From: Palsa-504 sp963739615
Lineage (GTDB): Bacteria > Actinomycetota > Actinomycetes > Streptosporangiales > Streptosporangiaceae
Direction of reading: 5' to 3'
Assembly: GCA_963739615.1 (NCBI GenBank)
Contig: CAVUBD010000035.1
Coordinates: forward strand, 62,001 to 126,000
Length of the DNA: 64,000 nt
A program made the position numbers and the translations under genes. Position 1 is the first letter of the stretch. Each line of letters begins with the position of its first letter. Under the pieces are notes generated by a model, which saw only the letters and a list, made by a program, of their open reading frames with translations, did no database searches and had not been told where the DNA came from. Shown here piece after piece: positions 25,380 through 33,805 of the stretch.

Positions 25380-25424
25380 CCGCTGAGGACGGCCAACCCG
25401 CTGACCGCCGCCCCGGGCGCGGCC

Positions 25425-25559
25425 ATGCTGTACGCGCTCCTCGCCGTCCTCATCTGGCCCGCCGCCGTGCGGTCGGCCGTGGCGCTCGCCATAGTCGCCG
25501 CGCTGGCGCGCGGTAACGTTCCCGGAACGGTCCTGCCGTACTGTTCGCTTCATGAGTGA
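25425..25559 (+). CDS. Possible 44-residue small membrane protein
   Basis: Begins MLYALLAVLIWPAAVRSAVA and is almost entirely one hydrophobic helix with a short polar tail. It follows the rskA stop by 45 bases on the same strand without a clear ribosome site. It may be a remnant of a larger membrane protein or chance; low confidence. Confidence 0.2.
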   Translation: MLYALLAVLIWPAAVRSAVALAIVAALARGNVPGTVLPYCSLHE

Positions 25560-25612
25560 GGTGGGTCCGGCGGCAGCTCAGGCCGTGCCAGGGACGCGCG
25601 TCAGGCCCCGCC

Positions 25613-25663
25613 CGCCGGCGGCTGAACAAGAGGCCACTCGCCGGCGGCTGAACAAGGGGCCAC
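25613..25663 (+). repeat. Two 25-bp direct repeats, period 26
   Basis: CGCCGGCGGCTGAACAAG plus seven more bases, repeated after one T with a single substitution. Non-coding, between rskA and the DUF222 gene. Confidence 0.8.
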
Positions 25664-25698
25664 GCGCGCCGCCCCAGCCGGCGGTTGCTGTTGAAGTT

Positions 25699-25740
25699 CG
25701 CCGGGCACCGACGGCATCCCGCTCGCATCGGTGCCCGGCG
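25699..25740. terminator. 13-bp stem terminator
   Basis: Perfect arms CGCCGGGCACCGA and TCGGTGCCCGGCG with a 16-nt loop, 6 bases after the stop of the minus-strand DUF222 gene. No U-tract, as usual for actinobacterial stem-only terminators. Confidence 0.75.
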
Positions 25741-25745
25741 TCCCG

Positions 25746-27728
25746 TCAGTCGGGGTACTGGGTGGGGCGGCTGAGGTAGCTGCGGCCGGAGGGGGTGGTC
25801 CAGCGGAACCAGCCGCGGGTTCCGGCGTGCTCGAGGTGCCAGCCGGGGGCCTGCTTGCCGCGGTGGTTGCGGCGGCAGACGGGTCCGGCCTCGCACAGGC
25901 AGGTCCGGCCGCCCTGCTCGTAGGGTGTGCTGTGCTCGTAGTCGCACTGGGCTTCGGGGCGGCGGCAGGGCGGGAACGTGCAGCAGGCGTTCAGGATCCC
26001 GGTCAGGTGCCGCAGCTTGACTCCGGGGTCGTGGCCGGCGCCCTGGTGCTGGTGGTCACACGGCCCGGCCAGGGACTCCGGCTCGAACACCAACCCCCTC
26101 GCCGCGCCGGGGCCGGTGCCGGCGCCGGGTGTGCCGGTGAGGGCGGCGATGTCCAGCCAGATGGTGCCGGATCCGGGCGGGCCATAGTCATCGCCGGGGA
26201 TGCAGACCGGCCCGGCGCGGGCCGGGGGGCGGCCGCAGGCGTGGGCGACGGGCCGGCGGTCCGGGCCGGTGATGGTCAGGCACCAGGCGGAGCGGGCGTC
26301 GCGGGCCGCCGCGGCGGCCAGGTCGCGGGCCTGGGCGGGGTCGACGGGCCCGATCCGGGACATCACCCCGGGCCGGTCCGCCAGCCCCAGCAGCGTGGCC
26401 AGCGGGACGGTCAGGTTCACCCGCGCCGCCAGTCCCGGCGATGCCCGGCCCGGCGATTCCTGGCCGGGCGCCGTGCCAGCGCCGCCGCCGGGCCTCCCCG
26501 GCCCGCCGGGGCCGGGACCGCCCGGGCCGGGGCCGGGGCCACCGTCCGGGCCGCCGCCGTCGCCGGGGCCGTCAGCGGTGCCGTCACCGGTGATGCCCTC
26601 CAGCGGGTTCAGGGCGCCGAGTTTTTCCAGGTAGGCCAGGGCCCGCAGGTCATCGATCCCGCCGCTGATCCCGGCCCGGCGCAGCTCCTGCGCGCGGATG
26701 GTCAGGTTCTCGCTGGCGGCCAGGGCCGCGGCGGCGGGCAGTTCCCGCCCGGCGATCTGGCAGTTCCCCGACGCCTCGGCTATTACCTCGACCCGCTTGT
26801 CCTTGGCGGCCCGCTCCCGGCGCCTGGCGGCGGCCCCGGGATTAACTTCCATGACCGCGCGGGCGATCCGGTCCCGGATCATCCCCCGGGTCATCTCCGC
26901 CGCCGTGTCCTGGCTGAGCACGATCGCCTCCGCGGCCCGGGCTTCTTCGGCCGTGAGCGGGGAGCAGTGCAAGGCGATGATCCGGGCCTTGTCCAGGTCG
27001 ATGATCCCGTCCCGCAGCGCCGCGCCGGTCAGCGGCAGCCTGGCGGCCAGGTCATGCGCCAGCCCCAGCAGCGCGTCGGCCGCCACGCCGGCCAGGTGCA
27101 GCTGCGCCGCCAGCTCGCCGGCCGCATGCTCGCCCCACACCGCCGGCATCCCGGCCGGGTCCGCGGGGTCCGCGGGGCCGACGGGCTCGGGGCGGCGCCG
27201 GATGAACTCCGCCACCGCGGTCAGCAGCTCCCACTGCTGCCGGGCCGCCAGCCGCTGCCGCGCCCCGATCAGCCCCATCAGCTGATCATCGCTGACCCCG
27301 GCGAAAGCCCGGTTCTCCCCGGATGCCTCATCGGCCAGCCCGGACACGACAGTGCTCGGGGCGGCGGCATCCAGCGGCTGGCCCTGCCCGAACTCTGCGG
27401 CCGGCCCGGACGGGATCCCGGGGACCGGCGGGTCGCCGCGGCGGTGCGCCCACCCGTCCAGCCCCGCCGCGACCAGCCGCGCCTTCCACGCCGCGTACTC
27501 CGCGGCCCGCGCGGCGGACATCTCCGCCGGCACCTCTTCCCAGTCCGCCGGCGCCCCCTGACCGGGGTCGCCGAAGTCCTCGTCCGGATCCGGCGGTTCG
27601 GGCTCGTCACCGCGGGCGGCGCACATCCGCTCCCACTCCGCCTCATCAGCCCAGTCCGGCGTCACCCCGCGGAACGGCCAGCCAGGCTCACAGGCGCCGG
27701 GCGGGGACTGCGGCGGTTCGCGGTCCAT
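25746..27728 (-). CDS. DUF222/13E12-repeat protein with HNH-like C-terminus
   Basis: A 660-residue member of the DUF222 (13E12 repeat) family. It has an acidic N-terminal region, the DUF222 helical core (DQLMGLIGARQRLAARQQWE, then LAARLPLTGAALRDGIIDLDKARII and the EARAAEA..LSQDTAAEMT segment, ~170-300), a Gly/Pro-rich linker (~405-450), and a C-terminal Cys/His cluster (CTFPPCRRPEAQCDYEHSTP, then EAGPVCRRNHRGKQ) that is the HNH-type metal site. These proteins are highly amplified in actinobacteria and are suspected mobile or homing nucleases; function is unproven. ATG 27728 has GGGGAGG at ideal spacing. Confidence 0.82.
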   Translation of the reverse strand: MDREPPQSPPGACEPGWPFRGVTPDWADEAEWERMCAARGDEPEPPDPDEDFGDPGQGAPADWEEVPAEMSAARAAEYAAWKARLVAAGLDGWAHRRGDPPVPGIPSGPAAEFGQGQPLDAAAPSTVVSGLADEASGENRAFAGVSDDQLMGLIGARQRLAARQQWELLTAVAEFIRRRPEPVGPADPADPAGMPAVWGEHAAGELAAQLHLAGVAADALLGLAHDLAARLPLTGAALRDGIIDLDKARIIALHCSPLTAEEARAAEAIVLSQDTAAEMTRGMIRDRIARAVMEVNPGAAARRRERAAKDKRVEVIAEASGNCQIAGRELPAAAALAASENLTIRAQELRRAGISGGIDDLRALAYLEKLGALNPLEGITGDGTADGPGDGGGPDGGPGPGPGGPGPGGPGRPGGGAGTAPGQESPGRASPGLAARVNLTVPLATLLGLADRPGVMSRIGPVDPAQARDLAAAAARDARSAWCLTITGPDRRPVAHACGRPPARAGPVCIPGDDYGPPGSGTIWLDIAALTGTPGAGTGPGAARGLVFEPESLAGPCDHQHQGAGHDPGVKLRHLTGILNACCTFPPCRRPEAQCDYEHSTPYEQGGRTCLCEAGPVCRRNHRGKQAPGWHLEHAGTRGWFRWTTPSGRSYLSRPTQYPD

Positions 27729-27991
27729 GGGCGCCTCCCCTCCGGGAAGTGATCCTGCGGCTTCACGCGGTCTGGATGCCGGGAGCAACTATCTAGAACA
27801 TTTTATCGTATCCTGATCTCGTGATGCAACGACACGCCGCCTCCAGCCGGAACAATTACCTCCCGCCGGCGCGAGGTGAAGGCGCGCGCAGGCGCGATAC
27901 CGCGACAGAGCGAGGTGACGATAAGCAGCTGAGCCATGTGAGCCCAACCGCCGCATCCACGCCATCCTGGCCCGCCCGCCATACTTTGAAT

Positions 27992-28996
27992 GTGGTCTTC
28001 ACCGTCGCGGCGGCCGCCGTGAGCGCCGCGCTCAAGGTCGCGGCCGGCCTGGGCGTCACCAGCGCGGAACCCGTGGTCCTGGCCGACGGCGCGAACGTCA
28101 TCGTGCACCTGCGCCCGTCCCCGGTCGTGGCGAAGGTGGCCGCGTCCACGACCGAGGTCCGCTCCGATGGGGCGGCCTGGCTTCAGCGCGAGCTTGACGT
28201 GGCGTCCTTCCTGGCCGGGGCGGGCATTCCGGTGATCACGCCGAGCCCGGCGGTGCCGCGCACCACTTACCAGGGCGACGGCCATGTGATGTCCTTCTGG
28301 CGCTACCTGAGGTCAGCCCATGGCGCGCTGCCCAGCGAGGCAACCGTCGGGTCTATGTTGCGGGACCTGCACGCGGCCCTGCGGCGCTATCCGGGCGAGG
28401 TTCCTGTGCTCGCACCGCTGAGCGACATCCCGGCCTTCCTGGCCCGACAGCAGACCGAGCCGCAGACCGAGCCGCAGACCGAGCCGCAGACCGAGCCGCA
28501 GACCCGGCTCAGCGCCGGGCATGCCGCCGCCCTGGCCGCGGCCTACGCCTGGCTGACCGCCGAACTCGACGCTACGTCGTGGACCGGCCAGGTGCTGCAC
28601 GGTGACGCGGGCGTGGGCAACCTCATGGCGGCGGACACGGGATGGGTCTGGCACGACTTCGAGGACACCTGCTCCGGGCCGGTGACCTGGGACCTGGCCG
28701 CGTCGACCGCGCGCCTACGGACCGCGCGCCTACGGACCGCGCGCCTACGGACCGCGCGCCTACGGACCGCGCGCCTACGGACCGCGCGCCTACAGACCGC
28801 GCGCCTACAGACTGCGGGCCTGGGAATCGCGCGCATCCTGGCCGCCTACGGCGAGCCCGTGAACGCGGGTCAGCTCGCCGTCTGCGAGCAACTCCGGCGG
28901 CTGAACCTGACCGTCTGGTACTCCCTCTATGCCGAACGATTCCCTGATCTGCGGCCGCGGGCCGCCGAGCTCCTGGCCCTGTGGCCCGCGCCGTAG
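27992..28996 (+). CDS. Aminoglycoside-phosphotransferase-like kinase with in-frame tandem repeats
   Basis: APH/choline-kinase fold. The N-lobe has VIVHLRPSPVVAKVA, and the catalytic loop VLHGDAGVGNLM (Brenner-type HGDxxxxN) is followed by WVWHDFEDTCSGPVTWDL (metal-binding Asp). A substrate of small-molecule type is likely; no resistance claim can be made. Two in-frame minisatellites disrupt the C-lobe: QTEP x4 and TARLR-type x8, the latter inserting ~40 residues between the active site and the last helices. GTG 27992 is chosen because conserved sequence begins there; the frame is open back to 27821 with non-protein-like sequence. Confidence 0.7.
   Translation: MVFTVAAAAVSAALKVAAGLGVTSAEPVVLADGANVIVHLRPSPVVAKVAASTTEVRSDGAAWLQRELDVASFLAGAGIPVITPSPAVPRTTYQGDGHVMSFWRYLRSAHGALPSEATVGSMLRDLHAALRRYPGEVPVLAPLSDIPAFLARQQTEPQTEPQTEPQTEPQTRLSAGHAAALAAAYAWLTAELDATSWTGQVLHGDAGVGNLMAADTGWVWHDFEDTCSGPVTWDLAASTARLRTARLRTARLRTARLRTARLRTARLQTARLQTAGLGIARILAAYGEPVNAGQLAVCEQLRRLNLTVWYSLYAERFPDLRPRAAELLALWPAP
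28451..28510 (+). repeat. 12-bp tandem repeat inside the APH-like gene
   Basis: Four copies of CAGACCGAGCCG plus a degenerate fifth, encoding Gln-Thr-Glu-Pro repeats. Unit length is a multiple of three, so copy-number change would keep the frame. Confidence 0.9.
28706..28825 (+). repeat. 15-bp tandem repeat inside the APH-like gene
   Basis: Eight units based on ACCGCGCGCCTACGG: five identical, two with CAG at the end, one degenerate. They encode Thr-Ala-Arg-Leu-Arg/Gln repeats. Confidence 0.9.
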
Positions 28997-29112
28997 CTGA
29001 CGCCACCCGCTGGAGGTCGCCAATTGTCACCGGAAGATAGAGCCCAGTTCTGAGACGGCCGGTGGCCCGGCTGACCCGCTTGACCGGACCGTGGTGGAGG
29101 ATAATCCACCGA

Positions 29113-29862
29113 ATGGGCGAACAGATCCACGAGCAGGGCCACGCGGTGCGCCAGGCGGCCCTGGCGGCGGGGTGGTCGCACCGGCATCGTGACGTATCCG
29201 GCGGCTGGCTGCGCCCGACGGTGTTCGGCGCGGTGGACGGGCTGGTCACCAACTCATCGCTGATCGCCGGGCTGGGCGGCGGCGGGGTGTCGGCGCATAC
29301 CATCATCTTGACCGGGGTCGCTGCGCTGGTGGCCGGGGCGTTCTCCATGGGCACCGGAGAGTACGTGTCGGTCACCAACCAGAACGAGCTGGTGCTCGCC
29401 GAGGTCGCCACCGAGCGCACGATGCTGGCCCGCTTCCCAGCTGCCGAGCAGGCCGAACTCGCGGATACCTTCGTCGGCTACGGCGCCGACCCGCAGACCG
29501 CCGCCACGATGGCCGCCGCGGTTTCTCAGGACCCGGACCGGGCGTTGCGCGTGCATACCCGCGAGGAGCTCGGCGTCGATCCGTTCGAGCTGCCCTCCCC
29601 GGTATTCGCCGGCGTCTCCTCCCTCGTCGCCTTCTCCGCCGGGGCGCTCATCCCGCTGCTGCCCTACCTCGCGGGCCTGTCCGTCCTCGCCGTCGCGCTG
29701 GCCGTGGCCGCCGTCGCGCTGCTGACCGGCGGCATGGTCGTGGGCAGGCTCACCGGCCGCCCGCTGCTGCGCTCGGGCCTGCGGCAGCTCCTCCTGGGCG
29801 GAGTCGCCGTGGCGGTGACGTTCGCGGTGGGCAGCCTCATCGACGGCGGCCATGTCACCTGA
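29113..29862 (+). CDS. VIT1/CCC1-family Fe/Mn transporter
   Basis: A 249-residue member of the VIT family: HRDVSGGWLRPTVFGAVDGL followed by NSSLIAGLGGGG (first membrane helices, conserved Asp/Asn), SMGTGEYVSV with the metal-site Met/Glu, an amphipathic cytoplasmic domain (~100-165), then three C-terminal helices. These proteins move Fe(II) or Mn(II) across membranes by proton antiport. ATG 29113 is 11 bases after GGAGGA. Confidence 0.88.
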   Translation: MGEQIHEQGHAVRQAALAAGWSHRHRDVSGGWLRPTVFGAVDGLVTNSSLIAGLGGGGVSAHTIILTGVAALVAGAFSMGTGEYVSVTNQNELVLAEVATERTMLARFPAAEQAELADTFVGYGADPQTAATMAAAVSQDPDRALRVHTREELGVDPFELPSPVFAGVSSLVAFSAGALIPLLPYLAGLSVLAVALAVAAVALLTGGMVVGRLTGRPLLRSGLRQLLLGGVAVAVTFAVGSLIDGGHVT

Positions 29863-29940
29863 CCGGCCGGCCCTCGGCGGGCGCGGCGAGCACGAATGAA
29901 CCGTCTCGCGATCACCGACGTGTCCCAGTCGGGAGGCGGG

Positions 29941-30537
29941 ATGACGGATCCGGATCAGCCGGCCCGGCCGCGCCGGGCATCGCGGGCCCTCGCCAGCGGC
30001 CTGGTCCTGGCCTGCGCGCTTGCGCTAGCCGCGGGCTGCGCGAGCCGAAAGCCGGCGACGACCCCGCCCACGACCACAGAAACAGCGACCGCGACCGCCG
30101 AACTCCGGGCGCTCGCCGCGAAATACCTGGTCATCGCCCAGCCGGCCAACCACAGGCTAGACCGTGAATTCGACGGCCTGAATGACAGCGAGCGCGATAA
30201 CCTCGCCGCGGCCCAAGCCGACCTCCGTGCCGCCGCCGCAACCGAGCGCGACTTCGACAAAAATGTCCTCACGATCGCGTTCCCGCCGTCTATCGAGCCA
30301 GTCGCGCGCTTGCTCTATCACGTCAACCAGGCCCGGGCCGCGCTGACCTCGGCGGCGGCGGGATCAACGTCGTTGCGCCAGCTTCGCGGCGACCAGGCCC
30401 GGCTGGACGCGGCCAACGCACCGGTGGAAGACGCCGTCCGGGTGCTCCGCGACCAACTGGGACTCCCGCCCCCACTGGCGTTCGGTTATGGATCGGGCCT
30501 GGCGGAAGTTTGTCGTGGTGTCCTCGGGATCCGGTGA
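29941..30537 (+). CDS. Lipoprotein of unknown function, 3' end altered by IS
   Basis: The signal peptide ends in a lipobox (ASGLVLACALALAAGCASRK; Cys ~37). The mature protein is mostly helical with Glu/Asp/Arg heptad-like patterns (~60-180), typical of small actinobacterial lipoproteins. ATG 29941 follows GGGAGGCGGG. The last ~22 codons, starting at LAFGYG, are read from the terminal repeat of the adjacent IS element, so the native C-terminus appears to have been replaced by the insertion. Confidence 0.7.
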   Translation: MTDPDQPARPRRASRALASGLVLACALALAAGCASRKPATTPPTTTETATATAELRALAAKYLVIAQPANHRLDREFDGLNDSERDNLAAAQADLRAAAATERDFDKNVLTIAFPPSIEPVARLLYHVNQARAALTSAAAGSTSLRQLRGDQARLDAANAPVEDAVRVLRDQLGLPPPLAFGYGSGLAEVCRGVLGIR

Positions 30538-32927
30538 CGTTGCGTGGTTGCTCTTGCGGTGCGGGGCGGGTTTTTGCGCTGGCTGATCCATTACGTTCCG
30601 TGAGATCGGTGTGTGGTGTCCGGGCTGGCGTCTGCGGAGCGCCCGGGACTGGCCTGGCCGGCTGTGGCCGCGGTGTCCCGGGCATGCCGGGATTCCGGCG
30701 CGGCGGGTGCCGGGCTGGGCGGCCGGGTGCGAGGTCAGGCGGCCGGCGGGGCGTTCGGCTGCTGCGATCCTGGCGTCGCGGGCAGGGGCAGCAGGTGCAG
30801 CTGGGTGGCGGCGGGCACGACATCGTTGCTCTTGCGGGCCCTGACTTTCCTGATGGTGAAGCGCGGGTAGTGCCGGCCGGGCCGCCAGGCGGTGACGAAC
30901 CGCAGCGGGTGCGCGGTGATGTCGCGGCGGATGATCTCGATGGCCGCGGCCAGGGCGCCCGCAGTGGCGCCCTGCCCGGCGCCGATGCTGGCGGTGACCG
31001 CGTTGCGGAGCGCGGTGGCGCTGATCCGGGCGGGCTCGGCGCCAGTGGCGGCGGCGATGCTGGCGCCGGTGATCCGCAGCGCCTGGTGGGCGGCGACGGT
31101 GGCGGCGGCCATGCGGCAGGCACCGGCGGGGGTGGCGGCGGTGATGGGCTCTCCGCCGGACAGGGTTTGCTTTTCTTCCAGGTAGACGAGCTCGCTGGCC
31201 CATCGCATGCCGTACAGTTCCGCGATGTCGCGGGCCGGGTAGGCGGCGGTGTCCATCAGGTCAGTGATGATGGTGACAGTCTCGGATACCTCCACGCGGA
31301 TCGTGCCTGGCCGCCTGCACAGCCCGGCGTCACCTTCGCCGTCACCGGCTGTCTCCATGACGCTGACGGACGGCCCTGCGGGCGGGGCGGTCAGCAGCGG
31401 GTGATCCGGCCGGAGATCGAAGACCTGGTTGATGTGGTATTCGATGACGCGGACCTTGTACGTGCGGCCATGCCAGGTGATCTTCGCCTTCCAGGTGCCG
31501 TCCGGCAGGGGCCGTCCCGAGCGGCGCAGCGTCCACGCCGCCGACACCCGCCAGGCGAAGTGCTTCCCGGCATCGATCTTGGCGGCGACCGCCTCGCGGC
31601 TGGGGAACCCGCGGTCGGCCAGGTCCAGGTCACCGGGCCCGTAGGCGGGTTCCAGGTGCGCGGCGAGGGTGGTCTCCCCGGTGCTGCACGGCCCGGCCGC
31701 CCAGGCCACCGCGCCGCGGGTCCAGACATCGACGGTCTCGACCATCCGGACCTGCGGGTCAGCGGGCGTGCCGGTGCTGGCCGGCGGCGAAGTGCGCGGC
31801 GTTGCGGGACTGCCCGCCGCTGCCCTTGCGGTCGCTGCCCCTGGGGTCGGCGACGTTGCGGACGGTGCCGTCCTTGGCCAGCACCCGCAGCCCGTGCCAG
31901 CGGCCGTCCCGCCACGGCCCGCCCGCGAGCGGCCGCAGCCGGATCGCCGTCCGCTGCCCGTCCGGCGTCCCCGGCGCCGGCAGGCACACCGCCGCGACGC
32001 CGGGCAGCGGGACGGCGCGGATCTGCCCGCACAGCCCGGCCAGCAGCCGCAGAAACGGCTTGACCTGCAAGAAGCTGTCCGCGTCCGACAGCGACGACGC
32101 CGCGGGCAGGTCATATCCCGGGTCAGCTTCCCGGGGCCGCTGCGCCATAGCGCGCAGCGTCCCCGCAGCCGTGCCGGGCATCAGCGCCCGCGCCAGGCTC
32201 ACCTGCATCGCCAGCCGCGGCGTGATCTTCCGCGCCCGCCGGGCCGGCACCCCGGCCAGCGCCTCATCCAGCCGTGCCGGGGTGATCACCGCCGACGCCA
32301 GCCCCAGCCCCGTCCCCTCCCGCACCCGCCCCGGCTCCCCGGCGATCCCGGCCGCTGCCAGGTGCCCCGCCGTCCACGCCGGCCCGGGGGCCGCCGCACC
32401 CGGCAGCGCCCCGCACGCCACGATCCCCGACCCCGGCCCGGGAAGCTCCAGCAGCCGCCCGCCGGCGTCCTTCCAGATCGCCGGCATCGCCATCACCTCA
32501 GCCAGGCCCGCCTCCGCATCCCGCGCCGGCCGCTTCCGGCGCGCCCCCCGCCGCGGCGCCGGCCGCGGCCCGGCACAGGATCGCCGGCGCTGGCCAGGCG
32601 TGACGTAATACCGGGCAGCGGGTAGCGTCGCACCAGGAAGCATCGGCGGACCCCTCGCAAGAGGCAGGTACAAGACCCGCCGATGCTTCCGCAGAAAGCC
32701 CCGCCTGTCCCGTAACACCCATGCGGCGTGCCGCCGGGAACCGCACATGGCCGCCAGAGGCCACCCGGAACCGTCTCCGCGCGCCACCTGTCACTGATCA
32801 CGCAACGTGACTCCCAGCCGGGCCGCTGTCCAGTTACGCTGCGTGGCAAGAGGCAGCAGCCCCGGCACCGCCTGCAGCGGCAAACCCGCAGGCAGGGCGC
32901 TTCGCAGTTCTAACCGAATGCCAGTGG
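30472..32927. mobile_element. IS4-type insertion sequence
   Basis: Terminal inverted repeats CCACTGGCGTTCGGTTA (30472-30488) and TAACCGAATGCCAGTGG (32911-32927) match 16 of 17. A subterminal ACGTTGCGTG is also inverted at both ends. They bracket one minus-strand transposase gene. The length of 2456 bp is long for IS4 relatives, with ~580 bp of upstream non-coding sequence. No target duplication is visible next to the repeats, so the copy may be old or rearranged. Confidence 0.75.
30735..32325 (-). pseudogene. IS4-family DDE transposase, frameshifted
   Basis: The N-terminal half (REGTGLGLASAVITPARLDE, then SLARALMPGTAAGTLRAM, then LRVLAKDGTVRNVADP with the first catalytic Asp) is in one frame. 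The rest (VDVWTRGAVAWAAGP, DLDLADRGFPSREAVAA with the second Asp, and YGMRWASELVYLEEK, the Y(2)R(3)E(6)K signature with catalytic Glu) is in another. The shift lies around 31765-31860. All catalytic residues exist, so a programmed or single recent frameshift is possible, but as written the protein is split. Confidence 0.75.
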
Positions 32928-33805
32928 TGACGGGGCCGGCGGGACCCCGGCTGCTCGCTCTCAGCGACCTGCACGTGGCCCACCCGGAGAACCGCAGGCT
33001 CGTCGAGGCTCTCCGCCCGGACAGCGACGGCGACTGGCTGCTGCTTGCGGGCGACGTCGGAGAGCAGTTCGCCGACATCGAATGGGCGCTGCGGACGCTG
33101 CGCGACCGGTTCGCGACCGTCGTCTGGGCGCCGGGCAACCATGAACTGTGGACGCGCCGCCGCGATCCGGTCCAGCTCCGCGGCGAGGCACGCTACCTGG
33201 CCCTGGTGGAGCTGTGCCGCGGCCTGGGCATCGTCACCCCGGAGGATCCCTACCTGGTCTGGACGGGGCCGGGCGGCGCCGTCACGATCGCGCCGTTGTT
33301 CCTCCTGTACGACTACACGTTCCGGCCCGACGGTGCGCTGACCAAGCAGCAGGGCCTGGCCGTGGCGTATAAGACGGGCGTCGTCTGCACCGATGAGGCG
33401 CTGCTGCATCCCGACCCCTATCCCAGCCGGGAAGCCTGGTGCTGGGCCAGGATCGAAGCCACAGAACGACGCCTGGCCACCCGCGACCCGGCCCTGCCTG
33501 TGGTGTTCGTGACGCATTACCCGCTCGTCCGCGAGCCCACCCGGGTGCTGCGGTATCCGCAATTCGCCCAGTGGTGCGGCACGACCCGCACGCACGACTG
33601 GCATCTGCGCTTCAATGCCACCGCGGTGGTCTACGGTCATCTGCATATTCCCAGGGTGACCTGGCACGACGGCGTCCGGTTCGAGGAGGTCTCGATCGGT
33701 TACCCGCGGGAATGGCAGCGCCGGGCCGTCCGGCCAGGCATCCCGCGGCAGATCCTGCCGGCGGCCACGTCCTCATCTGGGCCCGCCTCCGGCCATCGGG
33801 CCTGA
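32918..33805 (+). CDS. Calcineurin-like metallophosphoesterase
   Basis: A 295-residue protein with every metallophosphoesterase motif: LSDLHVAHP (D-x-H), LLAGDVGEQ, APGNHELW, VVFVTHYPL and YGHLHIPR. These bind two metal ions; the substrate is not identifiable. The usable ATG 32918 lies within the right terminal repeat of the IS, and family-like sequence begins at once (VVTGPAGPRLLALSDLHV). Transcription may therefore depend on the IS. The 3' end overlaps the convergent TerC gene by 33 bases. Confidence 0.85.
   Translation: MPVVTGPAGPRLLALSDLHVAHPENRRLVEALRPDSDGDWLLLAGDVGEQFADIEWALRTLRDRFATVVWAPGNHELWTRRRDPVQLRGEARYLALVELCRGLGIVTPEDPYLVWTGPGGAVTIAPLFLLYDYTFRPDGALTKQQGLAVAYKTGVVCTDEALLHPDPYPSREAWCWARIEATERRLATRDPALPVVFVTHYPLVREPTRVLRYPQFAQWCGTTRTHDWHLRFNATAVVYGHLHIPRVTWHDGVRFEEVSIGYPREWQRRAVRPGIPRQILPAATSSSGPASGHRA

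Noticed and set aside
28706..28825. Regular repeats that look like a CRISPR array
   Set aside because: Units are contiguous 15-mers without spacers and lie in frame inside a kinase gene.
27992..28996. Calling the APH-like gene an antibiotic-resistance determinant
   Set aside because: Only the kinase fold is visible; many such proteins act on other metabolites and repeats may have inactivated it.
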